From: an uncultured Actinomycetes bacterium
GTDB lineage: Bacteria > Actinomycetota > Thermoleophilia > Solirubrobacterales > Solirubrobacteraceae
Direction: 5' to 3'
Assembly (NCBI GenBank): GCA_937888775.1
Contig: CALAQT010000552.1
Coordinates: 1 to 42,769, forward strand
DNA: 42,769 bases
This document shows, piece after piece, positions 33,886-42,675 of this stretch. The notes under the pieces were generated by a model, which ran no database searches, had not been told where the DNA came from, and saw nothing but the letters and a program-made list of their open reading frames with translations. The translations under genes and the position numbers were made by a program. The stretch's first letter is position 1; each line of letters opens with the position of its first letter.

Positions 33886-36108
33886 ATGGAAAGCAAGGCA
33901 CTCGATTCTGCTCGCCGCCGCGGGCTCGTCCTGGCGCTGTTACCCGCACGAGGGCTTGGCGCTGGTCTGGCGGTCCTGGCCGCGCTGAGTCTGGCGTTGC
34001 TGGGCGCTGGGGTGTCGGCGGCCCTCGCCGCCGGTCCGCAGGCGCATCTGACGCAGCTGGGGGCGGCGCCGGCCGGACAGCTGATCCAGCTGGTGCTGCC
34101 GTTGGCCGCCAATGAGGCCGGCCTCGAGCGCCAAGCGCTGGCGATCACCACCGAGGGCTCGCCGCAGTACGGACAGTACGAGTCGGTAGCCGCGCTTTCA
34201 CGCCACTACGGAGCGTCTCAGACTGACCGCCGCCGTCTGCTCACCTGGCTTCGCCGCCAGGGCGCCACCGCGGTGAAGATCGACGCGACCGGGCTGTTCG
34301 CCGACGCGACCATGACGGTCACGGTCGCCCAGCGGCTGTTCGGCACTCGGCTGGGAAGCTTTCGTGACGCCCGCAGCGCCCAGTTCGTCGCCCCTACGGC
34401 CGCCGCGCGCATCCCTGCCCCGCTGCAGGGGTTGGTAACCGGAGTGGTCGGGCTCGACACGGAGTCGCTGCCGACGATATCCCAGCCATCGCTTTCGACC
34501 TCAAAGGGCTTCGCACACCACGCGGCGGCCAGCGCGACGCAGCAGGCCACCGGATATCTGCAGCGGACCGGCATCGCCGAGGGGTGCCCCTCGGCGCTCG
34601 CCGCACACGGCTTTACCCCCAACCAGTACCTGACCGCCTACGACTACGGGCCGCTGATATTGGATCATCTGAGCGGACAGGGCGAACGGGTCGCGTTGAT
34701 CGAGGTCGACGGCTTTCGCTATTCGGACATCCGCAGCTTCGCGCATTGCTTCGGACTCTCGGTACCGGCGATCAACGGCTATGGGGTTGGCAGCGTGTCC
34801 AAGGCGCTGGCCCCGGGCGGAGAGTCCACTCTGGATCTGGAAGTGCTCGACGCGGCGGCCCCGAAATTGAAAGCGATCGACGTCTACGAATCGCGGGCTC
34901 GGGCGACCGACGTGCTCAAGTCGCTGACCGCGCCGCTGCAGAACCCTGGCAGCCGACCCCAGGTGATCTCGGCCTCGCTAGGGGCATGTGAAGGTGCCTT
35001 TTCCGCCGCGGTGGGCAAATCAGGCATCAACGCCGTGGAGGGCTCGCTGGCCCTGGCCGCGGCCAGCGGGATCAGCTTCCTGGCCTCCAGCGGAGACGAT
35101 GGCTCGGCGTCGTGCATCGGGCCGGGCGGCCCGCTGGACATGCTGGCGGTCAGCTTCCCGGCCTCGTCGCCGTGGGTCACGGGCGTTGGGGGCACCAACT
35201 TCGCGCTCAACGCCGCGAACCAGATCACATGGCAGGAGGTCTGGAACGACACGCCGATCCAGCTCGGCGCCGGCGGCGGGGGGATCAGCCGGCTGTTTTC
35301 GCGCCCGAGCTACCAGAAGGCGGTCGGCAGCTTCAACGATCGCGCGGTGCCCGACGTCTCGATGCTCGCTGACGTGGCCCCCGGCTACGTGGTCTACTGC
35401 TCGGCCAAGCCGGACTGCGTCGGCCGGCAGAACTCCGACCGCTGGCTGCCCGTCGGCGGAACCAGCGCCGCGACCCCGCTGCTGGCCGGTGGCATCGCGC
35501 TGACCGATGAGGACCTGAGGCTCAACGGCCGCCAGGATCTCGGCCTGGCCAACCCGCTGCTCTACGCCCTGGCCACCTCCTCGCTGGCCAGCCAGGTCTT
35601 CGACGACGTCACCTCGGGCAACAACGACATTGGCGCGTTCCTGCCCGGCAGCGGCGGGCAGCCGCTCGGGTGCTGCACGGCGACCCTGGGATACGACACC
35701 GCCTCCGGGCTGGGCAGCGTCAACGTGTCCAACTTCGCCGCCGCGGTCACCAAGCTGGAGCCGGCGATCGTCGATGTCGGGCTCTCGCTGCCGCGTCAGC
35801 TACATCCCGTCGCCGCTCGCCGAATACTGGCGACGGTGACGTGCAGCGGCGTCTGCCTGGTTGCCGCCTACGCCGAGCTCACGATCGGCCGCGGCCGGCC
35901 GTTCAGGGTCAACTCCGCCATCAGCCTGCTGCGCCGGGTGCGGAGCAAGACGATCTCGCTCAAGCTGGCCGGCAGTGACCTGGCCAAGCTGCGCTCCGGG
36001 CTCGCGGCCCACAGGCGGGTCGCCGCCATCGTCTACGCGGTGATCCTCGATCCGGGCGCCAACGTGGAGCGGCGCAGCGCGGGCGTGAAGCTCGCGATCC
36101 GGGGGTAG
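33886..36108 (+). CDS. Secreted sedolisin (S53) peptidase
   Basis: Acid-active serine-carboxyl endopeptidase, 740 residues. A basic start and hydrophobic stretch (~22-48) serve as signal peptide or anchor. An inhibitory pro-domain (~50-210; includes SPQYGQYESVAALSRHYGAS and TVAQRLFG) precedes the catalytic domain. The triad is visible: Glu and Asp in GGESTLDLEVLD (ExxxD), the oxyanion Asp in ASSGDDGSASC and Ser in VGGTSAATPLLAG. The calcium site near DDVTSGNND and YDTASGLGSVN is kept. A ~130-residue C-terminal extension follows. ATG 33886 has an AAGGGGAAG ribosome site; a TTGACA lies at 33853-33858. It sits between hspR and clpB in the same direction. Confidence 0.92.
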   Translation: MESKALDSARRRGLVLALLPARGLGAGLAVLAALSLALLGAGVSAALAAGPQAHLTQLGAAPAGQLIQLVLPLAANEAGLERQALAITTEGSPQYGQYESVAALSRHYGASQTDRRRLLTWLRRQGATAVKIDATGLFADATMTVTVAQRLFGTRLGSFRDARSAQFVAPTAAARIPAPLQGLVTGVVGLDTESLPTISQPSLSTSKGFAHHAAASATQQATGYLQRTGIAEGCPSALAAHGFTPNQYLTAYDYGPLILDHLSGQGERVALIEVDGFRYSDIRSFAHCFGLSVPAINGYGVGSVSKALAPGGESTLDLEVLDAAAPKLKAIDVYESRARATDVLKSLTAPLQNPGSRPQVISASLGACEGAFSAAVGKSGINAVEGSLALAAASGISFLASSGDDGSASCIGPGGPLDMLAVSFPASSPWVTGVGGTNFALNAANQITWQEVWNDTPIQLGAGGGGISRLFSRPSYQKAVGSFNDRAVPDVSMLADVAPGYVVYCSAKPDCVGRQNSDRWLPVGGTSAATPLLAGGIALTDEDLRLNGRQDLGLANPLLYALATSSLASQVFDDVTSGNNDIGAFLPGSGGQPLGCCTATLGYDTASGLGSVNVSNFAAAVTKLEPAIVDVGLSLPRQLHPVAARRILATVTCSGVCLVAAYAELTIGRGRPFRVNSAISLLRRVRSKTISLKLAGSDLAKLRSGLAAHRRVAAIVYAVILDPGANVERRSAGVKLAIRG

Positions 36109-36283
36109 GCGCGGGCGTCCTGGTCGTCTGGGGCGCGCTCGTCGCCTGCGCGTTCTGGTCGTGCGTGCGCGTTCGGTCGTGCGGGCGCTGGGCATGTGGG
36201 CGCGCTGGGCGTGTGGGCGTTCTGGCCGGGCTGGCCCCGCTTGGGCCGGGTTTGCACCGTGGCCGGTAAACCTGCGCAGGCGC

Positions 36284-36312
36284 TTGCGCCAACCCCGCTC
36301 TCGTGCAATAAT
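36284..36312 (+). promoter_or_regulatory. Predicted clpB promoter
   Basis: TTGCGC (36284-36289), 17-bp spacer, AATAAT (36307-36312): the best sigma-70-like promoter seen in the window. The expected start site (~36319) falls inside the inverted repeat described next. The ~170 bp before it, after the peptidase stop, is a low-complexity G/T-rich run of imperfect TGGGCG/GTGCG repeats without a gene. Confidence 0.6.
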
Positions 36313-36332
36313 CTGAGTCCGCATCACTTAGA
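36312..36332. promoter_or_regulatory. HAIR-like operator (putative HspR site) at clpB
   Basis: TCTGAGT-N7-ACTTAGA is an inverted repeat with the same geometry (7-bp arms, 7-bp spacer) and nearly the same half-site as the HAIR element CTTGAGT-N7-ACTCAAG bound by HspR. The arms match each other at six of seven positions. It overlaps the -10 and the predicted start site, the place for a repressor, and hspR is encoded 2.5 kb upstream. Confidence 0.55.
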
Positions 36333-36358
36333 TGTGTGCTACCGAAAATGGAACCTTG

Positions 36359-38932
36359 ATGCAACCAGACCGCTTTACGATCAAATCCCAGGAGGCGATG
36401 TCGGCCGCCCAGCGGCTGGCCGACGAGCGCCGCAACCCACAGACGACGCCTGAGCACCTGCTCGCCGTGCTGCTTGAGCAGGACGCCGGCGTGGTCGCGC
36501 CGGTGCTGCGCAAACTGGGCGTAGAGCCTGCCACGGTGCGCCAGTCGGTCAGCGTCGCGCTTGAAGGGCTGCCCAAGCTGACCACGAGCGGTGGCCGTGA
36601 GGAGCCCGTCGGTGGTTCCGGCGAGCTGGTCCAGATCCTGCGTGCCGCCGAGAACGAGATGCGCGAGCTCAGGGACGAGTACGTATCCACGGAGCACTTG
36701 ATGCTGGCGCTGGCCACCCATCCCGGTCCGGCGGGCAACGCGCTGCGCTCGGCTGGCGCCAGCCGTGACGCCCTGCTGCAGGCGTTGAGCGAGGTCCGTG
36801 GCTCGCACCGGGTGACCGATCAGAATCCGGAGGAGAAGTTCCAGGCGCTGGAGAAGTACGGGCGCGATCTGACGGAGGCCGCCGCCGCCGGCAAGCTCGA
36901 TCCGGTGATCGGGCGCGATGACGAGATCCGCCGCGTGATCCAGGTCCTGTCCCGTCGGACCAAGAACAACCCGGTGCTGATCGGCGAGCCGGGCGTCGGC
37001 AAGACCGCGATCGCCGAGGGGCTTGCCCAGCGCATCGTTTCCGGCGACGTCCCTGAGGGCCTGCGTGACCGCAGCGTGATCGGGCTCGACATCGGCGCCC
37101 TGATCGCCGGTTCCAAGTACCGAGGAGAATTCGAGGATCGGCTCAAGGCGGTGCTCAAGGAGATCGCTGACGCGCAGGGCACGATCATCCTGTTCATCGA
37201 CGAGCTGCACACGATCGTCGGGGCCGGCGCCGCCGAGGGGGCGGTCGACGCCGCCAACCTGCTCAAGCCGATGCTGGCGCGCGGTGAGTTGCGCGCCGTC
37301 GGTGCGACCACGCTCGACGAGTACCGCAAACACATCGAGAAGGACGCCGCGCTCGAGCGGCGCTTCCAGCCCGTGTTCGTGGGCGAGCCGAGCGTCGAGG
37401 ACACGATCGCGATCCTGCGCGGGCTCAAGGAGCGCTACCAGGTCCACCACAAGGTCCGCATCCAGGACTCGGCACTGGTTGCAGCGGCGACGCTCAGCCA
37501 CCGCTACATCGCTGATCGGTTCCTGCCTGATAAGGCGATCGACCTCGTTGATGAGGCCGCGTCGCGGATCCGGATGGAGATCGACTCCAAGCCGACCGAG
37601 ATCGACGAGGTCGACCGGCACATCATGCAGCTGGAGATCGAGCTCCAGTCGCTGGGCGAAGACGACGATCCGGGCACGCTGGCCCGGCGCGAGCAGCTGG
37701 AGCGCGCGCTGGCCGAGGAGCAGGAGACCTCGGCCGGGATGCACGCCGAATGGCAGCGGGAGAAGGAGACCCTCGGCGCAGTCGCCGACCTGCAGGCCAA
37801 GCTCGAGCAGGCCAGGATCGAACTCGAGCGCGCTCAGCGCGAGGGCGATCTGGGCCGGGCCGCCGAGCTCCAATACGGGGCGATCCCAGAGTTGGAGAAG
37901 CAGTTCGCCGCGGCTGAGTCGGCTGAGCACGACGCTGCTGGCACCCCGGGCGGCCCAAGATTCCTCAAGTACGTCGTCGACGCCGAGGACGTGGCCGAGA
38001 TCGTCGCCAAGTGGACGGGCGTTCCCGTCTCTCGCCTGCTGGAGGGCGAGATCGAGAAGCTCGTCCACATGGAGGACCGGCTCCACCAGCGTGTGATCGG
38101 GCAGGACGAGGCGGTCGGCGCGGTGGCCAGCGCACTACGTCGCTCCCGCGCGGGTCTGCAGGACCCCGAGCGCCCGATCGGCACATTCCTGTTCCTCGGC
38201 CCGACCGGCGTCGGCAAGACCGAGCTCGCCCGCGCGTTGGCGGAGTTCATGTTCGACTCCCACGACGCGATGGTGCGGATCGACATGTCGGAGTACATGG
38301 AGAAGCACGCGGTTTCCCGTCTGGTCGGGGCGCCTCCCGGCTACGTCGGCTACGAGGAGGGCGGTCAGCTGACCGAGGCAATCCGGCGGCGGCCGTATTC
38401 GGTGGTGCTGCTCGACGAGATCGAGAAGGCCCATCCCGACGTGTTCAACACCCTGTTGCAGGTGATGGACGACGGGCGACTGACCGACGGTCAAGGTCGT
38501 ACCGTGTCGTTCAAGAACACGGTCCTGATCATGACCTCCAACATCCCGGGCGGCCGTGCGGGTGTCGAGGCCCAGTTCCGGCCTGAGTTCGTCAACCGGC
38601 TGGATGACATCGTCGAGTTCGACCCGCTCAGCCGCGAGCAGATCGGCGAGATCGTCGACCTCCAGGTGCAGATCGTGGTGGCTCGGGTCCGCAACCGCGA
38701 GCTCGAGCTCGAGCTGACCGATGATGCTCGAACGCTGTTGGGCAACCTCGGCTATGACCCGACCTACGGTGCCCGCCCGCTGAAGCGGGTGATCCAGAAG
38801 CGGCTCATCGACCCGCTGGCACTCGCGATCCTCGAAGGACGCTTCGTGCCCGGCGATACGGTCCGCGTCGATGCCGCCGAGGGCGAGTTGGCGCTGGCGC
38901 GCGTGGAAACCGAGGCCGCCACGGCGCTGTAG
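36359..38932 (+). CDS. clpB: Disaggregase ClpB (Hsp100)
   Basis: AAA+ chaperone that extracts proteins from aggregates together with DnaK; 857 residues. The N-terminal Clp domain ([14 protein letters not shown], then [12 protein letters not shown]) is followed by AAA1 with Walker A GEPGVGKT near residue 208 and Walker [10 protein letters not shown] coiled-coil middle domain (~residues 410-525) is typical of ClpB and absent from ClpA/ClpC. AAA2 has Walker A GPTGVGKT near 615 and [16 protein letters not shown] 36359 gives the family N-terminus ([11 protein letters not shown]); an ATG 27 bp earlier lies inside the operator-like repeat. Confidence 0.97.
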   Translation: MQPDRFTIKSQEAMSAAQRLADERRNPQTTPEHLLAVLLEQDAGVVAPVLRKLGVEPATVRQSVSVALEGLPKLTTSGGREEPVGGSGELVQILRAAENEMRELRDEYVSTEHLMLALATHPGPAGNALRSAGASRDALLQALSEVRGSHRVTDQNPEEKFQALEKYGRDLTEAAAAGKLDPVIGRDDEIRRVIQVLSRRTKNNPVLIGEPGVGKTAIAEGLAQRIVSGDVPEGLRDRSVIGLDIGALIAGSKYRGEFEDRLKAVLKEIADAQGTIILFIDELHTIVGAGAAEGAVDAANLLKPMLARGELRAVGATTLDEYRKHIEKDAALERRFQPVFVGEPSVEDTIAILRGLKERYQVHHKVRIQDSALVAAATLSHRYIADRFLPDKAIDLVDEAASRIRMEIDSKPTEIDEVDRHIMQLEIELQSLGEDDDPGTLARREQLERALAEEQETSAGMHAEWQREKETLGAVADLQAKLEQARIELERAQREGDLGRAAELQYGAIPELEKQFAAAESAEHDAAGTPGGPRFLKYVVDAEDVAEIVAKWTGVPVSRLLEGEIEKLVHMEDRLHQRVIGQDEAVGAVASALRRSRAGLQDPERPIGTFLFLGPTGVGKTELARALAEFMFDSHDAMVRIDMSEYMEKHAVSRLVGAPPGYVGYEEGGQLTEAIRRRPYSVVLLDEIEKAHPDVFNTLLQVMDDGRLTDGQGRTVSFKNTVLIMTSNIPGGRAGVEAQFRPEFVNRLDDIVEFDPLSREQIGEIVDLQVQIVVARVRNRELELELTDDARTLLGNLGYDPTYGARPLKRVIQKRLIDPLALAILEGRFVPGDTVRVDAAEGELALARVETEAATAL

Positions 38933-39019
38933 GCCGCGTCGCCGCTGGCCTGACGACCCCCCGACCGCTCAGATCCGGTACAACGCGGATCTCGACCGCC
39001 CACGAGAAGGAGAGCCCAG

Positions 39020-39301
39020 GTGCCGACTTACATCATGCTCACGACGCTCAACCCCGACGGGGTGCAGACGATCAAGAACAACCCGGGCCGGATCAAGGAG
39101 GTCAACAAGGAGGTCGAGCAGCTTGGGGCCACGGTGAAGGCGCAGTGGGCGACCCTGGGTCGGTTCGACTTCGTCAACGTGATCGAGGCTCCCGACGAGC
39201 AGACGATCGCTCGGGTCTCACTCGAGCTGGGCTCGCGTGGGACCGGTAGGTACGAGACGCTGGTCGCGATCCCGATCGACGACTTCATTGGCTCCATCTG
39301 A
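39020..39301 (+). CDS. GYD-domain protein
   Basis: 93 residues from GTG 39020 behind a GAAGGAGAG ribosome site. It matches the small GYD family (ferredoxin-like dimeric alpha+beta fold): [43 protein letters not shown] and the strand [12 protein letters not shown]. The family function is not established. Its 3' end overlaps the likely start of purD by 14 bp, so the two are probably co-transcribed. Confidence 0.85.
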   Translation: MPTYIMLTTLNPDGVQTIKNNPGRIKEVNKEVEQLGATVKAQWATLGRFDFVNVIEAPDEQTIARVSLELGSRGTGRYETLVAIPIDDFIGSI

Positions 39302-40574
39302 GCCGCCCGCCACGGGCCCCCGCGTGCTGATTCTCGGCGGCGGGGCTCGTGAGCATGCTCTGGTTCACGCGCTGGCGCGCTCACCGCGCGAACCTGAGTT
39401 GCTGTGCGGGCCGGGGAACGCCGGTATCGCAGCCGATGCCCGCCTGGTCGCGCTCGATCCCGAGGATCCCGCCGGCGTCGTGGCAGCGGCGCAGGCGCGC
39501 GACGTCGACCTGGTTGTCGTCGGCCCCGAGGCCCCGCTCGTAGCGGGCGTGGCCGACGCCCTGACCGACGCCGGGATCCGCTGCTTCGGTCCCAGCGCGG
39601 CCGCGGCCGCGCTGGAGGGCTCCAAGGCGTTTTGCAAGCAGATCATGGTCGCGGCCGGAGTGCCGACGGCCGCCTACCAGGTGGTCGGCGATCCGCAGGC
39701 GGGCCTGGAGGCGATCGCCGGTTACCCGACGGTGATCAAGGCCGACGGACTCGCGGCCGGCAAAGGGGTGGTGATCGCGCAGACCGAGACGCAGGCGCGT
39801 GAGGCGCTGGACGAGCTGCTGCTTGAGCACCGGTTCGGCACCGAGCGCGTGGTGGTCGAGGAGTATCTCGATGGCGAGGAGCTCTCGCTGCTGGCGCTGT
39901 GCGACGGCGAGCACGCGGTCCCGCTGGCCTCCGCCCAGGACTACAAGCGCATCTTCGATGACGACCGGGGGCCCAACACGGGCGGGATGGGCTCCTACTC
40001 GCCGGTGCCGGCGGTCGACTTCGAGCGGGCACAGGAGCTCTGCCTGGCCGTCCATCAGCCCGTGCTCGACGAGCTGGCGCGGCGCGGGATCGCCTTTCAC
40101 GGGGTCCTCTACGCGGGGTTGATGATGACCTCCGCAGGTCCGAAGGCGCTGGAGTTCAACGTGCGCTTCGGCGATCCCGAGACGCAGGCGATTCTGCCGC
40201 GCTTGCGCAGCGATCTGCTGGAGCTGCTGGAGGCCGCGACGACGCCCGGGGGTCTGCGGGATGCCGAGCTGGAGTGGGATCCGGCCACCGCGGTCACCGT
40301 CGTGCTGGCCAGCGCCGGTTATCCGGCGTCCTCCTCCAGTGGTGACGTGATCACCGGCCTCGACGCGGTCCCGGGCGACGTCTATGTGACCCACGCCGGA
40401 ACCGCTCACGGCGACCAGGGGCAGATCGTCACGGCCGGTGGGCGGGTGCTGAGCGTGACCGCACTGGGCGCCGGCGCGGCCTGCGCCCGGGCGTCCGCCT
40501 ATGCTGCCGTGGACATGATCGACTTCCCCGGCCGCCAGGTTCGCCGCGACATCGCGCTCCGGGCGGTGCGATGA
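39288..40574 (+). CDS. purD: Phosphoribosylamine-glycine ligase
   Basis: Second step of purine synthesis: ATP-dependent ligation of glycine to phosphoribosylamine giving GAR. An ATP-grasp enzyme, 428 residues from TTG 39288 or 416 from GTG 39324; the latter gives the usual beginning ([13 protein letters not shown]). Hallmarks: [60 protein letters not shown] and [13 protein letters not shown]. It is followed by purE after one base. Confidence 0.96.
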   Translation: MAPSEPPATGPRVLILGGGAREHALVHALARSPREPELLCGPGNAGIAADARLVALDPEDPAGVVAAAQARDVDLVVVGPEAPLVAGVADALTDAGIRCFGPSAAAAALEGSKAFCKQIMVAAGVPTAAYQVVGDPQAGLEAIAGYPTVIKADGLAAGKGVVIAQTETQAREALDELLLEHRFGTERVVVEEYLDGEELSLLALCDGEHAVPLASAQDYKRIFDDDRGPNTGGMGSYSPVPAVDFERAQELCLAVHQPVLDELARRGIAFHGVLYAGLMMTSAGPKALEFNVRFGDPETQAILPRLRSDLLELLEAATTPGGLRDAELEWDPATAVTVVLASAGYPASSSSGDVITGLDAVPGDVYVTHAGTAHGDQGQIVTAGGRVLSVTALGAGAACARASAYAAVDMIDFPGRQVRRDIALRAVR

Positions 40575-40575
40575 G

Positions 40576-41100
40576 ATGACCGAGCAAATGCCACCCGAGC
40601 TCGTTGAGGCGCGCTTGGCCGAGGTACTTCCTCAGACCGAGCCCGAGCCTGAGACGATCGCCACCACGGCCTCCGAGATGGAGGACGTCGACGTCGACGC
40701 GCCGCGGGTCGGCATCGTGATGGGCTCCAAGAGTGACATGCCCGCGATGGAAGCGGCCGAGAGGGAGCTGACCGAGCGTGACATCCGCTCGGAGGTACGC
40801 GTCATGTCCGCCCACCGCGAGCCCGACAAGGTCGCCGACTATGCGCGCAACGCCAAGCTCCGCGGGATCCGAGTGATCATCGCGGGAGCCGGCCTGTCGG
40901 CGGCGCTCCCCGGGGTGGTCGCTGCGCACACCGAGTTGCCTGTGATCGGGGTCCCGCTCACCAGCCGAACGTCGGTGGCCGGGGGCCTGGACGCGCTGCT
41001 GTCGATAGCCCAGATGCCGCCCGGCGTCCCGGTGGCCTGCGTCGGGGTGGACAACGCCCGCAACGCCGCAGTGCTGGCCGCGCGGATCATCGCCGCCTGA
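40576..41100 (+). CDS. purE: N5-carboxyaminoimidazole ribonucleotide mutase
   Basis: Converts N5-CAIR to CAIR in purine synthesis; 174 residues. Core motifs: GIVMGSKSDMPAM, VMSAHREPDKV, AGAGLSAALPGVVAAHT, PVIGVPL and QMPPGVPVACVGVDNARNAA. About 43 acidic residues precede the usual start (PEPETIATTASEMEDVDVD), longer than in typical PurE of ~160 residues. ATG 40576 is one base after the purD stop. No purK lies in this window. Confidence 0.95.
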   Translation: MTEQMPPELVEARLAEVLPQTEPEPETIATTASEMEDVDVDAPRVGIVMGSKSDMPAMEAAERELTERDIRSEVRVMSAHREPDKVADYARNAKLRGIRVIIAGAGLSAALPGVVAAHTELPVIGVPLTSRTSVAGGLDALLSIAQMPPGVPVACVGVDNARNAAVLAARIIAA

Positions 41101-41147
41101 GGCCCGAAGAGCCGCCGCGACATCGTCGCTGATCGCTGATGGTGCAC

Positions 41148-41153
41148 TAGTCT
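41148..41153 (+). promoter_or_regulatory. -10-like TAGTCT upstream of the PRC/MgtE-N/CBS gene
   Basis: TAGTCT ends 19 bp before ATG 41173; the leader would be only about 12 bases. No clear -35. Confidence 0.3.
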
Positions 41154-41172
41154 GTTCGGTGAGCGGCAACTG

Positions 41173-42432
41173 ATGGCTGAAGCGATAGTTCATGTGTCCT
41201 CGGTGGCGGGCAGCCCTCTGCTCGACTCGACCGGTGAGCGCCTCGGGCGCGTTGACGACGTGGTCGCGCGTCTGGATCTGGCCGATCCGCTCCCGGCAGT
41301 GGTCGGGCTCAGGGTCCGAATCGGCGGGCGGGCGATGTTCGTCCCGATCAGCCGGATCGAGCGACTGGAGCCGGCCGCGGCGCGCACCGCGACGACCAAG
41401 CTGAACCTGGCCCAGTTCGAACGCCGGCCGGGAGAGGTGCTGCTGCGCGCCGACGTGCTGGATCGAAGCCTGATCAATGTGCAGGTTGCGCGGCTGGTGA
41501 CCGCGCGTGAGGTTGAGCTCGTCTGCGAGGACGGGACCTGGCGGGTGGCCGGGATCGACCCGAGCTTCCGGGCCCGTCTGAAGCGGCTGCTCCCTCGGCG
41601 CTTTCGCGGCCACGACTCCGAGCACACTCAGTTCGTGCCCTGGCGGGACATCGAGCCGTTCGTGGGCCATGTCCCTACGTCACGTCTGAAGCTCGCCTCG
41701 CGTCGCCTGACTCGCCTTCACCCGGCCCAGATCGCCGATCTGGTCGAGGCCGCCTCACACGAGGAGGGCGAGGAGATCCTGGAGGCGCTCGCCCAGGACA
41801 AGGAGCTGGAGGCCGACGTGTTCGAGGAGCTCAACGACGAGCACCAGGTGGAGTTCCTGCGCGAGCGCTCCGACGAACAGGTCGCCGAGGTCCTGGGCCG
41901 GATGGCCTCAGACGATGCCGCCGACCTGCTGCTGGAGATCGAGCAGGATCGGCGGATTCCGGTCCTCAACCTGCTGCCTGCCGCCAAGCAGCTGAAGATC
42001 AGAGGGCTGCTCGGTCACAATCCCTCCACGGCGGGCGGGATGATGAATCCGGACTTCGTTTCGGCGCCGTCCGAGGCGACGGTGGCGGACGCGCTCAGCC
42101 GCCTGCGCTTGAGTGAGCTGGGACAGCAATCGGCTTCGATCGTTTGTGTCATCGACAGCGCCGGAGTGCTCACCGCAGCGGTATCGCTGGCCGAGCTGAT
42201 TCGCGCCGACGAGGGCGAGCGCCTGTCGAGTCTGATCGACGCGCCGGGGCCGACGGTGAGCACCGAGGCCGACCTGCCCGAGGTGGCGCGGTTGATGACC
42301 GACTACAACCTGATCGCGATGCCGGTGCTCGATCACGACGGTAGACCGGTGGGCATCATCGCGGTCGACGATGTGCTTGAGCTGCTGTTGCCCGAGGAGT
42401 GGCGACGCCGCGCGGGGGTGGCACGAGACTGA
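41173..42432 (+). CDS. Soluble PRC-barrel / MgtE-N / CBS-pair protein
   Basis: 419 residues with no membrane helix. Two PRC-barrel-like beta units (~8-70, GSPLLDSTGERLGRVDDVVARLD, and ~85-160) are followed by an MgtE N-terminal superhelical domain (~170-275; LHPAQIADLVEAA, EVLGRMASDDAADLLLEIE) and a CBS-domain pair (~285-410; GGMMNPDFVSAP, MPVLDHDGRPVGIIAVDDV). In MgtE magnesium channels the N and CBS domains gate a membrane pore; here the pore is absent and PRC barrels sit in front. It may be a cytoplasmic Mg2+/nucleotide sensor acting on a separate transporter, possibly the truncated gene downstream. That is inference. Confidence 0.85.
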   Translation: MAEAIVHVSSVAGSPLLDSTGERLGRVDDVVARLDLADPLPAVVGLRVRIGGRAMFVPISRIERLEPAAARTATTKLNLAQFERRPGEVLLRADVLDRSLINVQVARLVTAREVELVCEDGTWRVAGIDPSFRARLKRLLPRRFRGHDSEHTQFVPWRDIEPFVGHVPTSRLKLASRRLTRLHPAQIADLVEAASHEEGEEILEALAQDKELEADVFEELNDEHQVEFLRERSDEQVAEVLGRMASDDAADLLLEIEQDRRIPVLNLLPAAKQLKIRGLLGHNPSTAGGMMNPDFVSAPSEATVADALSRLRLSELGQQSASIVCVIDSAGVLTAAVSLAELIRADEGERLSSLIDAPGPTVSTEADLPEVARLMTDYNLIAMPVLDHDGRPVGIIAVDDVLELLLPEEWRRRAGVARD

Positions 42433-42509
42433 GCTGTTTGCCTGGAAGAAGCAGGCTTGCGTTGCTAATCTCGAACGCGGTCGCTGCTCCGGCGACAAGG
42501 CTGTATCCG

Positions 42510-42617
42510 ATGAGCAACCACGAAACTTTTCCAGAACTAGACGAGCTGCCGCGAAGTAAGCGCCTTGCGGTTGGCGAGGTGGTTGTCACCTGCATTCGGG
42601 TTGACCCCCGGGCCTGA
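42510..42617 (+). CDS. Short ORF, possible leader peptide
   Basis: 35 codons (MSNHETFPELDELPRSK then RLAVGEVVVTCIRVDPRA), ending at TGA 42615-42617. It is preceded by a weak ACAAGG element and a TAATCT hexamer ~35 bp upstream. It has no recognised family. Its interest is its place: the stop lies three bases before the hairpin that covers the next gene's ribosome site, so a terminating ribosome would open the base of that stem. The acidic N-half and basic-hydrophobic C-half look protein-like, but so short an ORF could be chance. Confidence 0.4.
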   Translation: MSNHETFPELDELPRSKRLAVGEVVVTCIRVDPRA

Positions 42618-42619
42618 GT

Positions 42620-42670
42620 GACCTCCTGACCAACCGCAGCGGCCCGCTGCGAGTTGGTGAAAGGAGGTCC
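42620..42670 (+). promoter_or_regulatory. 22-bp hairpin sequestering a Shine-Dalgarno
   Basis: GACCTCCT (42620-42627) pairs perfectly with AGGAGGTC (42663-42670), ACCAAC (42629-42634) with GTTGGT (42653-42658) and CGCAGCGG (42635-42642) with CCGCTGCG (42644-42651). This gives one rod of 22 bp with a 1-base bulge and a 1x4 internal loop. The 3' strand includes GAAAGGAGGT, a ten-base match to the 16S rRNA 3' end and the ribosome site of the gene starting at 42676. In the folded form that site is fully paired, pointing to translational control. Confidence 0.75.
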
Positions 42671-42675
42671 AGCAA

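Noticed and set aside
36109..36283. G/T-rich imperfect repeats after the peptidase gene
   Set aside because: Units such as TGGGCG and GTGCG vary in spacing; looks like low-complexity intergenic sequence rather than a defined repeat or CRISPR-like array.
35960..38086. A 708-codon open frame on the minus strand opposite clpB
   Set aside because: It is the antisense shadow of clpB in high-GC sequence; clpB has every expected motif and the minus frame reads as low-complexity Arg/Leu/Gly-rich protein.
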